Source: Pempheris klunzingeri
Lineage: Eukaryota; Chordata; Actinopteri; Acropomatiformes; Pempheridae
DNA length: 64,000 nt
Assembly (NCBI RefSeq): GCF_042242105.1
Contig: NC_092026.1
Span: 16,211,691 to 16,275,690, forward strand
Reading direction: 5' to 3'
In this document: positions 25,501 to 38,203 of the stretch, in pieces
Layout: each line of letters begins with the position of its first letter
Position numbering within the stretch: the first letter of the stretch is position 1
The notes under the pieces: model-generated
What the model was told of the DNA's origin: nothing
Seen by the model: the letters and a program-made list of their open reading frames with translations, nothing else
The model's database searches: none
Translations under genes and position numbers: made by a program

Positions 25501-28500
25501 TGTGACAGCGGGCACATGTATAAACTACATGAATTCTGTGAGCACTCAGAAACTGCGGAGATGATTGTGAAGTTTTGAATTCAGCGTGAATGTAAGTTCA
25601 AATCAAGGTCAGGCTGTGCTGTCAGTCTGCCCTCCCTCTGAGCTGCAGTCACTCTGAAGCCGCTTTCTATTTGAAACATGAATGGGTTTCAGACAATGGT
25701 TCGCCTGGTGTGGTTCCAAGAAAAAAAATAAAATAAAAATCACTATTAAGTCCAGCGAAATGTTTTCCCGCCTGTGGTCTGATCTCCGTTCAGTGGATTT
25801 CCGAGCATCACTAAACAGATTCAGTGCACCACTGTTTCTTTCCTCTGCAGTGAATTTGTTTGTTCAGTCAGACCTTGCTTCAGTGTTGCACGCCAAAATC
25901 TAAAAAGGTTTGTAAAGCTCGCTGCTCAGCGGTGATATCTGGCAGAGTGAAGTGAACGCTCAGATTCACAGGACTTGTTCATTTTGCATTGTGGATTGTT
26001 GCATCAAAGCAGCACTTACACACAAGCCCATCCGAATTCTTCTTCTTCCCAATTAGATTCATTACATTTAATCACAGTGGATGGAATTCAAATGATCAAC
26101 TGGAAAAATGCACCTGTCACACAAAAGCAAATGTCACACACAAATTAAAAACTAATATAAAACACAGAATGATCAACCGCATGAAGTATTCATGGTGTAA
26201 ATATTTAATAGGGGGAACTTTGGCAGCAGTTACAGTCTCGAGTCTGCTGAATGTGGATCGTCTTGTAGCCACCCAGACACTCTATTGTTGATGCCCATTC
26301 ATGATGGTGAGATATTCAATAATCTCATGACGGATTTGTGTGAAATAACCTCAATTTAGCAGAAAATCAAATGTTACGGCTGTGTTTAAATTATTTGGCA
26401 CTGCTGATCAATTATAGCACTTAACCAAGTTTAGATGCTTTGTGTTATCTGAAGCTAATTCCGGTCCATTGATAGATTTCTTATCTTTTCTCACATTAAA
26501 CTCTCTGTGCATCGCTGTCAAAAAGCCTAATCACACTCATTCAGTGTGATAAAATAATAAAACATAACAAAGCCACGGGGGTAAAAAGCTTGTATAGACA
26601 GTGTGTACCTCCACCTCTTTGTAACAATAACGAATGATAGGATTTTCTTCCCATAAGGGGTTTACCAACAGAACATTTATTTCTGGATATTGTAAACAGT
26701 GTAGAAATTGATTAAAAGATAAATCCCCCAAGAGTCTTTCTAATGGAGACGATGTCGGCTTGGAGGAAGATTTATGGTAAAATACCGGAGCAGAGAGACG
26801 GATGAGCCAAGACAGAGAAAGACAGGAAAGAGGGTTAATAGAAGATGAGTAACTGCACAAAGCACACTACCATTGTTCTCCGGGGGAAAATGTGTGTGTC
26901 TATGTGTATCTGCTACTGATTTGCATTTTAGACATTTACACACTCTTATCCATTAACGTTGGCAGAAAAAAGCATCAATATCTACCAGATCCCTGTAATT
27001 ACAAGAATTCTTCCATTTGAGACTTTCTATTTGGAGAGCTGCTTGAAAGGCATTTAAAAAGAAGCAAACAAAAGAGTGCACTTCAGATATTTCTTGTGTG
27101 TTTCTTTTCTTGCATCATTTGCCGAGCAGCTTGGCGTTTGTTCAGCCTTGTTCATGTCTGGGCAGAAGCCAACTAAGTGTTTGCCGCGCGCTCCCCTTGG
27201 TTACTTTTGCTATGCTCGTCAAGCTTTCAGCTCTCACCATAGACTGTATAATGAACCAACCAACATCACCCACTGTGGACCACCGTTTTGAGGCTTCAAG
27301 TTTGGCACTGTGACCATCACGATCTTGATGAGGTAGTAAAACGAGCAAGAAGTTGGACCATTTTCTCAGACTACTAAACACTCAGACTACTTTGTGCGGC
27401 CAATGGAGTTGCCACCTGTTGGTCATTAGAAAGAAGTTAAGGCACATCCACACTGGCTTCACTTTTCAGACCTGGAAGTTGCATTCTTTTGTATAATATG
27501 CTTCTCGTGCAGCACAGGGCACATGGCATGTACTTTAACAGCGTGACCACTAGACAGTCTTACGTTATTACGTTATTCTTACGTTATCAACCATTGATTC
27601 TTTTGGCAATCATTTGCAGATTTTATTAGCTGTAGCGAGTGAGCTGATTTAAGCTATGATTAGCTCCGTGACTTTATTGACAACTCAGTCTTCAGTTGAC
27701 TCATCTTGAAATGTGAACCCTGTTAAAGGGGTCTTAGTAATTCTTAGCAATTCTTTGCAGTGTGTCATGTGGCTCAATTCATTTGTCAATATAAGGACAG
27801 TACGTTTTCGAAAAACAATCTAATACCTGTGTTTATCTAATATTTCTATTTTTGCAGCCATTTCCCATAAACCCGAGATGTTCACAGGCTGAACGTCACA
27901 GTCCGTGAGTGAGTTGAGGGGCTGTGGTCAGCTCAGACATGTCAGTAATAATGTGGTGGTTTGAGCAGAGAGGAGCGAACGCTGTAAAAGTTTATGGACA
28001 ACACAGATGCAGCTAAAAAACAGGAAAAGTGACTACAGAGGAGAGCGTCGGCGAGCTTTATGGATATGGATGAAACCATGTCGTGACGATGTGTGTACCA
28101 GCACTACCATGACTGTGAATTTTTATGGGAGCTGTAGTTTTTTGGTTATCAGTGCAAAGTAATCATTATTTACCTTTGTTAAAATCAAGGTTTCCATTTC
28201 CAATAGCAACTACTAGTTAGCCAGAGAAGCTAACACCACCCTCCATACTCTTACAATACTGAGTATCTCTTTTACTCTACCCAAATGCACATCGCTCCAG
28301 CATGCAGAGACATCTATAGCTTGACCTGCTATGCCTAGTTATGGCCGTGAAGCTGTGATTGGACAATCTCTGTTCAGGAGACGGGTTGAGCAAACAGCTT
28401 ATGGGCCCTCCCCCTCTCCACCTACCGTCTGAGCTGATTTCACGTGAGCGGACAAGGTCGCTCTTGTTGCCCACCAGGATGATCGGTGTGTGTGGCTGGG

Positions 28501-31500
28501 ACTCCCTGAGGAGGAGGCGGAGTTGGGCGGTACGGTGGAAGCTTCGCCTGTCAGTCACTGAGAAGACCAGGATGCACACATCACACTGCAGAGTGGACAG
28601 GTCCTGGGGACACAGACACACATTAATAAAACAACAGCTCAGTATAAAGGAGAGATCCAGTGACAGCTGGATAGGTGTGGGGTGTCAGGCAGCCTTGACA
28701 CATTGCACAAGATCCTTTGAATGCTATCAACAAATAGTCCAATTTGTCCTTGAACAACATATTTAAACCCAGATTCCACCTCATGTCCTTGTTGTGTCAT
28801 GCTGGAGCTTAGCCATTGAAAGAACATCAGTGCAGCACGGTGGGAGCCACTCAAGTTCTTATCACTATCCCATGAGGGGAAGCAGAGGAGGCTTTGCTCA
28901 ACTTGACTGTACGACCGACACGCTTCACTTTGAATCTCCTGACCCTTTTAGCAGTGACCACCAACATCCCATCGGGCCTTCCTGTCACAGAGGCTCAATT
29001 AGCCCGAGTGGCTCTAGCAGAAACAGCAGCTTGGGAAGTGCCTGCGACCATCTGTGTCCTCTCGTGCTCCCTCTCCCTGATTCTGTCAGCCACACTTACA
29101 TCGGACTCCCGCTGCTTCATGGGGGAAAAATTGGTCATGGCAAGGTTCTATTCGCTGTACCTGGCTGTAACTTGAGTGAAATTTCAACGAAAGTGATCAT
29201 ATCCAGGGCGCATTTATGGCCAAATCCCTCTCAGCTGATCATTATCAATCTAACTATCTATCGAATTCATCAAATAATCACATCGTGTCAATACTGTATC
29301 AGTCAAAGTTCAGCTAATTGGGTGCGTGAGTTCAGATGAAGAGCCTTTGCCATACGATTTAAGGTTTAGTGATTATTGCATGCCCTGTGGTTGTGAACTG
29401 CAGAGGAAAATGCAATCCAATTTTGGATTTAAGTCTGAAGCCTGTGGTCATGTGAATTAAATATGCACCATTTGTGTTGCACAGCATTGTAGCTTTTTGT
29501 ATGATTCACTGTCCTTGTTCAGAATATGGTCAAAGAACATTAACCTTTTACCATGTGGTTCCTAGTATTCCCCTTAAACGTGCACTATTGAACACCTTAA
29601 TATGAACAATAAATCAAATGACTATGTGTAGGATGAAAGTGACGAACCCACAGAGAAGTGTCACCCAACTTTACAGTTCCTCTCAGCATTTTAGCATCTA
29701 TCAGCTCCTTGTTTTGGTTTTTACGGCCTGAAACTTTACTGTTTTGCTGAATTCCACTGCCAACACAATCTATTAAAATTGCTTTAAAATTTCTTTGAAG
29801 TAACTTCAAAGTTGGATACAGATCAGCCTGAGCCACAATTTCAGTGATTCTACAGAACTAGGATTTGTGTGTTTACGTCTGGAACATTGCATTAAATGGA
29901 AAATATTTGACGTCTTGTGCATTTTCCTTTACCTAAAACACCATGACCATTTTTATGTTTTTAGAGGCCTTGACAACTTTGCTATACTTTACTTTTTAAA
30001 GCTCTGTGGATTTAGCAAAGATACTCCAGGCCTTTGGGGTTGAAGAGGTTAAAACAAGTTGGACAAACACAATCGATACAAACAATTTTTCTCCCAAAGA
30101 CAGAAACCTGAGACCAGACTCCACAGTGTTATGCCAGTCAAAGTCCCGTTCTATGTTGATGAAACAGAGACCCAATAAAGACGACAAACATATCCAGATG
30201 GGTTTCTAGTTATGGAACACAGAACGTGACTGTAGTCTTCAAAGGAAATTCAGAGCATTTCTGTCCACTGTTTATGGGGCAGTGCCAGAAAATAAAGTTT
30301 ACGCTACAGCTCAGAGGCTTTTCACTTGACTTAACTGTAAATGTGCTCAGAGGGAATTGGTGAAATTTCATTTGAGGATTGGTTTAAGCTTTCATCTATA
30401 ACTTTCCGCTGTTTTATTTTTGAGCACTTCAAACACAATCAGAATTTATTTCAAAGGAAATAGGACTCCGAAACCCTAAACGCTGGTGACTAAATCAATA
30501 TAAAAACATGTTATTCCCCCCAGATAACCCAATCTGCCTGCTAGCTTTGGACTGCCTACATCTGTGTGTAATGTGTGAGCATGCGGATGCCCTTGTCCTA
30601 CATCCACAGCCCCGAAGGTAAATTCAGACGCCTAAAAAATTCACAGTCTCACGCGGCCAAGTAGTATTGGATCAGACCCTGGAGCAGGAAATTCATGGGG
30701 AGGCCCTTGGCACTCTGTCTGTTTGATGGAGCACACGAAAAGACAGGGAGCGGAGAAAGGAGGAGGGGAGGGAGGCACTGGCGTGGAAGGCGGCTCCGCC
30801 ACCTGTCACTGTCTGATTCAGGGATGAGGAAGAAGAATGGAAACAGCAAGACAGAGAGAGAAATGGAGAGACAGAAACAGACAGAGAGAGAGAGAAATGC
30901 TAATTTTTGTAATCAAAGAGTACAAAGAGTGGACATCGATTAGGAGTGTGGTGGAGTGCTTTTGGAGGAAAACTGTGACCATGTAAATACGCCTCTCTAT
31001 CAACTGGAGGCTGAGTGGCTCAGGACAGTGCCAAACTCTCTCCCTCCCTTTCTTTCTCTTTCTCGGTTAAGCAGCTCCTCTCTGTCCACAGAGAGCAGGC
31101 CATCTGTCAATTCCTGCTACACACATATTCACTAACACACACACCGACTAACACAAACAAAGACAGTCCCACATGCAGTAATATTTAAATCATATGCAAA
31201 TACACACATGAGCATTCAGGATAATATTAATTAAATGATCTTATTAACAAAGAAGTGATATGGCTGTTTTTTTGTTTGTTTTTTTCAAGTATAGCCGTTT
31301 TGTGAGGTTTCACTTCAATGGCACCTTTCTGTACACTCCCCACCTTGCAACACCACATGTCCAAAAGTATGTGGACACATACTTGATGTACATACCTCAG
31401 TGTGCTTTCTCATTTTGTTTTTCATGGTTTAGTCTAGGCCCTTTAGTTCATTTTTTTAGGGAACTTAAAGGTCTAAAAAAAACTTATTTGCACTATGAGG

Positions 31501-31747
31501 AATTAGATCCTAGCTTTGGTTATTTTAGATGGGTGATGTCGGCCTGTGATGCTTTGTCTGAGCTCTTCTCACTGGTCTCTATTGGAAAAAGGTGATGTCA
31601 CATGCTTTCCTTCATCAATCAGGATTTGTCAATATTCTAATCAAAGCTTGTTTGCTTATGTTTCCAGCTCTGATAAATTATATTCTAATAGGACTCTGAT
31701 TGTTTCAGACACACGTCCTATCTGTCCCCTACACAGTGACAACAGAA

Positions 31748-31804
<57 letters not shown>

Positions 31805-34699
31805 AGGCCATGTTTAACTGCAGCAAGCACTTGAAATGCTATTTCGTGAGCATGAGATGCAAGTCATGGCCACGTTTTGATTAATTTGTGATAGTTCCCC
31901 TGTAAAACTATGCAGTGTTGACTAGATTTCAGCCAATTTCCATCTCAGTCCTAGAAACCACTCTCTCATTAGATCCTCTTCCCAACTCGATAACTTTTAA
32001 AACACATATTGCCCACTGTGTTGGAGAAAGTCATTGCCTTTCAACTGCTTGATCATATGAATGTTAAGCATTTTCAATAATTATCTGGTTTTAGAGGTGG
32101 ACATAGTACTGAGGCAGCCTTTAATTAAGGTGACAAATGACTCACTCCTTGCTGCAGATAAAGGTGAAAGCTCTATTCTGGTCCTGCAAGACTTGAGTGG
32201 GGTCTTTGATGCAGTAGACCACTTCATCCTTCTACAGCACTCGAAACCTAGGTTGGTCTAAAAGGGTCTGTTCTCAACTAATTAAGCTCCATCTATAAAA
32301 AGTTCTGTTTTGTTTCCCATTTCACTCATGGCGTTACTCAAGGATCAGTCTTGGGTCCATTACTGCTCTTCATTTATACACTGATCAAAAAACCAGGCAA
32401 TGAGTTGGGTTAGGCTGCTGATTCATTACTAACTGATTGTAATGGGAATTGCTGGACTTCTCAAAACTTAACAATGACTAAATAGTTATATTGTTGGCCA
32501 CCAAATTATGTCAGTCAAGCAAACTGCAAGAAACTGGGGTGTTTTATATGACTGATGTTCATTTGATGACCAAGTATGGCTGAGGTTGTTTTCCGTCATG
32601 TTTGTTTCAACTTAAGTTGAACATGACAAACATGACAGAATCTCATAACTACATCCTCTGAGGATTTACACATGGTTGTCCATGCCTTTATTTTTCTGGT
32701 CTAGATTTCTGTAATGCCCTCTACACAGGTACTACTCAGGCTTCGCTCTATCGCTTTCAACTGATTAAAAACTCTGCTGCTAGGATCATCACCAGAATAC
32801 AAGATCATGTAACTCCAATTCTGTTCTCCTTGCATTGGCTTCCCATGCATTTTTGCATTGATTTTAAAATTTTATTGTTGACATTCAAAGTTTTACACGA
32901 CCAAGACCCTAATCATATGAAAGTTAACTACCAGTTATTCACAGAGCCCAACTGGTGACCAAAGGTTACAGGGCCTCTGCTGTCCGGGCCCACAAACCTT
33001 GGAATGACTTACTTACTGACAATAGGTTTGCTTAATCTATCACTACTTTTAAATCTCTTCTTAAAACATTTTTCTTTGAAAAACTGAATTTTGCGAATTT
33101 TAGTTAATTCATGTATTTATATTTTATTATTGGACTTTTTAACATAAAAGTTACACAAAAGTGCTATATAAATAAACCTTATTATGACTGTTGTTGTACC
33201 TAACAATGTTTTTCTCCTAACTTGATTGTAGCATTATTTAGCAGTGAAAATTCATTGTTACAGTAAATAGTTAAGACAATAACAATTACATTTGGTAAAG
33301 ACTTACAATAAATACTGAGAGTGATATTTTACAATAGAAAAGTTAAATCATGAATGGCAACGCTGTTTGTAAATTACTTTAAACTATTCACTTCTATGCA
33401 ATTTTGCTACTGCAATTTTGCTACTAAATGGCTGAAATACACAGATATGTACACAAAAAACTCAAATCGGCTGATAGAACACCAATGGCACTCTGCTGTT
33501 GCCTCTCATTCTGTCTAAACACAGTCCAACAGGTCACTCAGGCCTTCAAACAGCATGATAAATACTGTTTTCAAAAACAGGAGGCTCACAGTAGAGTCCG
33601 TCAGGCCTGTCTGTTCTACCAAATAGAAAGAGTCACAAACCAGGTTTTCATGTTTTTCAAACACATCCAATAAAACCTGACAGAAATTTCCATGTCTGTT
33701 TCTATCAGTACAACACACAGACGTTTCAAAAGCTTTTTATATGTGCAGAAATAACACACATTATAAACACGTACATTAACATGCACTTAAAAACACACAC
33801 ACCAACTTTCTAAAGCCAGGCACCACATCAGCAACCATTAACAGTGAGGACAATGAATCACTTATCAGACATAATTTGCATAACATGCTGCAGCCCCGCG
33901 AGCACTCAAACTATTATTCCATCCAGTTGTGACAAAGGGCATAAAACACAGCATATTTAGGCCATATTTTGAGAGAGTGCATGAGCATGTGTGTAAGTGT
34001 GTCCACTCCTCATTATACAACATACTCCCCACTGCTTAGAACACAGAGTCTCAACTATTGCAATCTATTGGCTCACCAGTCATTTGCGTTGCAGAACAAG
34101 ATACATGAGCAAAGCAGCTTATGGCCTTTACATAGAAACAAAAGGTCAAACACATCCCCACCTGCTTGTACAAACACCGACGGCATGCACACACACGCAC
34201 AGATAACTACATGGAGGCTCGTGCTACAATTTTGCTTTATCAAAAGTAAACACATGTGCTTAGCACACGTCTGATTCTTTGGCTTGTGTTCTATCTATCT
34301 GACTGCCTGTCGGAGCAAAATGAAATAGCAGGCAGATCAATACAGACGCAGGAGTGATGAATGAAGGGGATGAAAGATAGACAGGAAAAAAGGACGGAAG
34401 CGAAGAGAGGAGCAGAACATGGCGACAGAAGAGCACATTACTCTGGTAGGGAAGTCAGAATCTGATAATAGGATGATGAAGCTTAGTGCAGATGGCATGG
34501 TGAGTTGGTGGGTTTGCTCTTTTTCTCTCACTTACTTTCTGCTGCACAATGCTTCCCTAAGGAAGTATATTAGAGGCCATCTGGCCTGCACTGCTTAAGC
34601 TGAGCACCGGTGACCACGAATGACGACATCATCACAAAACACAGCTGACGTCAGACCACGGACATAGTGCAGAGCACCACGCAGGCGATTACATGTCAT

Positions 34700-34740
<41 letters not shown>

Positions 34741-34743
34741 GCA

Positions 34744-34774
<31 letters not shown>

Positions 34775-37700
34775 TCAGGAGGGTAGTGTAGCGAGTGTCT
34801 CTGCCTGACCCAGATTTAAGATTTAATATGAGCATGTGGAGCCTCAAACTTGCTCAAGTGTCCATTATCCCTGAAACCTGTAAGGTTGCTGCTCTGTGGT
34901 TGACCTCTGACCTCCCTGTGGATGGATCTCAGAGGTCAATCCTTGTTTGATCGGGTTGATCCTCAGTTATCAACCTGGATAAACAAGGACTGCACTCCAG
35001 GGCACAAGCACTGCATCATTAGTAAAAACAGCAGCAAACATTTCATGGCCTTGTAATTACAGGGTTCCATCTGACTTTTTTGTGAGTCATTCACACGGCA
35101 CTAATCTTGGGCAAGTTATTAACATTTTGTGTAGGTTTACTGTATTTTTAGTTTGGTTCTTGGTTCTACAGAATAAGGTTCCAACTGCCAGTCAGTGCTT
35201 TGAAATGTGCAAAGGAACCAATCACATTCTGCCTCTGCGACTCATTTTTTATCAGGTATGAACTTGTTGAAAAGCTCTAATGCTACTTACCTACTTACTA
35301 TGCCAATGTCAATGCATGCCGTGACACTGGGACGGTTGAGAATGACGGCTAAGTTAAACAATTTTTTTCTTGTCTGAACTAGATGAAAAGCTGATTTTTA
35401 GCTACCATGCTAGACAACAAGCTTTCTTACTTACATACATATAATGTCAGTTTCAACTCATGCCATTTGTTAGCAGGAATTAATGTCATTATAAGTAACT
35501 CAGAGTGACAGTGACTACTTTAGAGATAATGCTAATTAAAGCAAAAATTAGAAAAATAAGTTGGGATGAGTTGATGCTAGATAAATTCAGCTTTCCAGCA
35601 GGCTAATTGTAGATGCTATCTCCACCTGGTCTAGAAAACTCAATTTGAAATAAAAATAAAATTTTGATAGGATATATTTATCCCTTAAATACATGACAGC
35701 GGTTGAGATTTCAGCTTTATTTAGCTTTGTTTTATTTTAGTTCACACGGAGTGTTTGACACAAATAAAATAAGAAGTGACTCCAAGTGGAGATTAAAACA
35801 AACAAACTGTTAAGGTATAATAGCTCATGTGGATTAGGGCAAGAAATGAGAAACTGTAAATAGTCCAGAACGACTCTCATGAGGAAGGCAGAACATCAAA
35901 ACAGGAAAGAGAAAAATGACCGGAGACAGAACTCCCTGGACACAAATTACGCCAAAACCGGCCTCTATTCCAAGAACTGGATGGCGGAACAATGTTTTTT
36001 CTTCCCTCCTAATCAAGCAAAAGAATGTGGTCAAGCAGCAATTAAGTCCTTCTAAACTGAATCCTGGACTTTTTCTCTAATTTGCTTTAACACAATAAAC
36101 AATCGTGTCCTCCGAGGCAGCAGCAAACCCTCCTCACTGCATGCTGATAAATACACACATTTACATCTCTGGCCTACATTTTTTCCAAGCCTCCAGCTGC
36201 ACCTTTTGGTTGTCTTTAATAAATATTTGAATTTCAAGCTATCAAATAATAATGAAAACTCTGTGCTTGGAATAAATTCCGACACGCCGGCACACAGGGG
36301 CGCACAGACACTGAGACGGACAAACACACATTAGATTAAAGGGTGAGAGGGCCCTCTGGTCCTCAGTGACCTCAATCTCCTACTTGGTTCCCTACATGCA
36401 AAACCCAGTTGGCTGTTTAAAAGATACATTACACAACTCAGTGTACAGGCAAAGGACAGCATGGGCCGGCAAGGTCAAGGCCATGTGTGTCAATGTTTCT
36501 ATTTTGGGCACACGGATAACTTATTTAAAACCATCCAACCTCTGTGACATCAACTACACTCACAACGTCCCAGCGTCTGGCTGAGCAGACTCTCACCCTT
36601 CTGTGTGTGTGCTTGCTGGTGTGCTTTACACATATGGCCATGCCGACACTCCGTACATGTTTTTCATGTACATGTGTTTCTGCACTTCCGGTTCGCTCTA
36701 CCTGCGGCATGCAGTGCACCTCTCCCTGCACGGCAGTGGAGAAAATCACAGCTCCGGCTAGACCTTCATGTGTCAATCAGCTGCGAGTGAAGCCAAGAAA
36801 GCACTTGAGGGAACAATCGCTCAATGACAGTTTTTCATATTTTTTGGCAGTTTGCATTGCAGGGGAATGATGGGGCGATGATCGGACTGGCGAGAGAACG
36901 GATGAGGCCACACAGCCATCAGCGTTGGACGCTGACTGTTCTAGCATGATCTTATGCATGAGTGAGTGATTAAGTCTGCCCTGTACGTGCGTACATGTGT
37001 GTGTGTGTGTGTGTGTGTGCGCGTCTTTGCATGTTGCTATGGTAACTTGGGTGTGGGTTGGGATGCCCCATGGAGAACACTTGCAACTCGCTGCAAGGCC
37101 AGAAGCCCTGCCTCTTGGGACTGTCGGTTAGCAATGTGCCAGTTCAAGGCCACAACACGTGACAGGCAGCTGGACAACATCTGTCAGCAAACGTGACTCC
37201 TTGTGTGTCAGTTTGTATCCGTTGCGCGTACACGTGTGCGTTTTAACTATGGGCAGCATCGGAAAAAAAGCTCACAAACATGAGAATGAATTGGCGGATG
37301 ATTTGGGACGCTGTCCAGTCCTCTCTGCCTCCCCACACTGCTGACGGCCCTGGAGTTATTCCAAGCTTCCCGCTGGCCTGCGTCTGTTGCTTCAGCCTTA
37401 ATGCCCTGCCTTGTATTAGCACGCACAGAATAACAAATGTAATTAACTCTCAGTGAGATTTAACTGCGGCAGAAAAGGGCCAGTGGAGGGAGGCGAGAGA
37501 GCACGATAACAAAAAAAACAAAAGAAAACACCAACAACAAAGAGAGGGAATGGAAGGGGAAGGGGAGATTTGGAGATGGGGACAGCTGCAGTAAAGAAAT
37601 GCAATAAAATTGGGGGTGAGAAAGGGAGGAGGGAGAGAAATGAAGAAGTGAAGCTCCCCAGAGCTAAACGTAGATGTGTGTGAATAATTTAACCTCGAGG

Positions 37701-38165
37701 GGAGAGCCCCTGATGGCCGAGTGGACATGTAGAATAAGATACATCAGGGATGATCCACCCTACACACTAATTAGAGTGCTCTCCCGTCCTATCACATAAT
37801 TAACAGGCATTAATGATGGCATGCTTTTTGATTTTGCATAATGTCCTTACTGTCCCAAGGAGCTTTTTGACAAGCTGTTATTGCTCTCTGCTGCTGTCTG
37901 CTGCAGATAAAAACTCTTCCTCTCCTCCTCAAAAACCGTCGCCAAAGGGGCAAATTAACTCATTCACACTGTTCAGCTCAAAAGGTTGATGATGCATAGC
38001 CGCAGCAATTTCAGCCCTCGCCAGAAATGTTTTTGGTAACTGCTGTTTTGAATTGAAACCATTAGGGTTAATAACTGAGAGATTTGCACTTTTCCGAATG
38101 AGAGAACTTCAAAAAGCTCAACTACAGTGAGCACAGCTGCTCCTGCAGGATTCCCCGTACAGTGT

Positions 38166-38203
<38 letters not shown>

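Larger units (their letters stand above)
19578..28425 (-). other. rem2: REM2 intron 4 (8.8 kb, repeat-rich)
   Basis: Bounded by a donor at 28425 and an acceptor at 19578. No other gene was recognised inside. Contains a LINE 3' end, a tRNA-derived SINE, a long purine tract, a (CCCT)n run, a hairpin and a dispersed repeat, each listed separately. Remaining stretches show nothing I can name. Confidence 0.7.

Noticed and set aside
26537-26860. Minus-strand 107-codon frame with Trp/Pro-rich text resembling a LINE-1 ORF2 end
   Set aside because: The resemblance is vague and no other ORF2 blocks flank it, so I did not call a retroelement.
28794-29339. Plus-strand 181-codon open frame in REM2 intron 3
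   Set aside because: No splice context, no recognisable domain and low-complexity composition; probably chance.
31352-31395. CCAAAAGTATGTGGACAC and (58283-58312) GTGTCCACAAACTTCTGGCC as the two ends of a DNA transposon
   Set aside because: The words resemble ends of a common fish element, but they lie 27 kb apart and no terminal repeats or duplications pair with either; at most isolated fragments.
34702-34773. CRISPR-like regular repetition
   Set aside because: It is a dinucleotide microsatellite; there are no spacers and the organism is a vertebrate.
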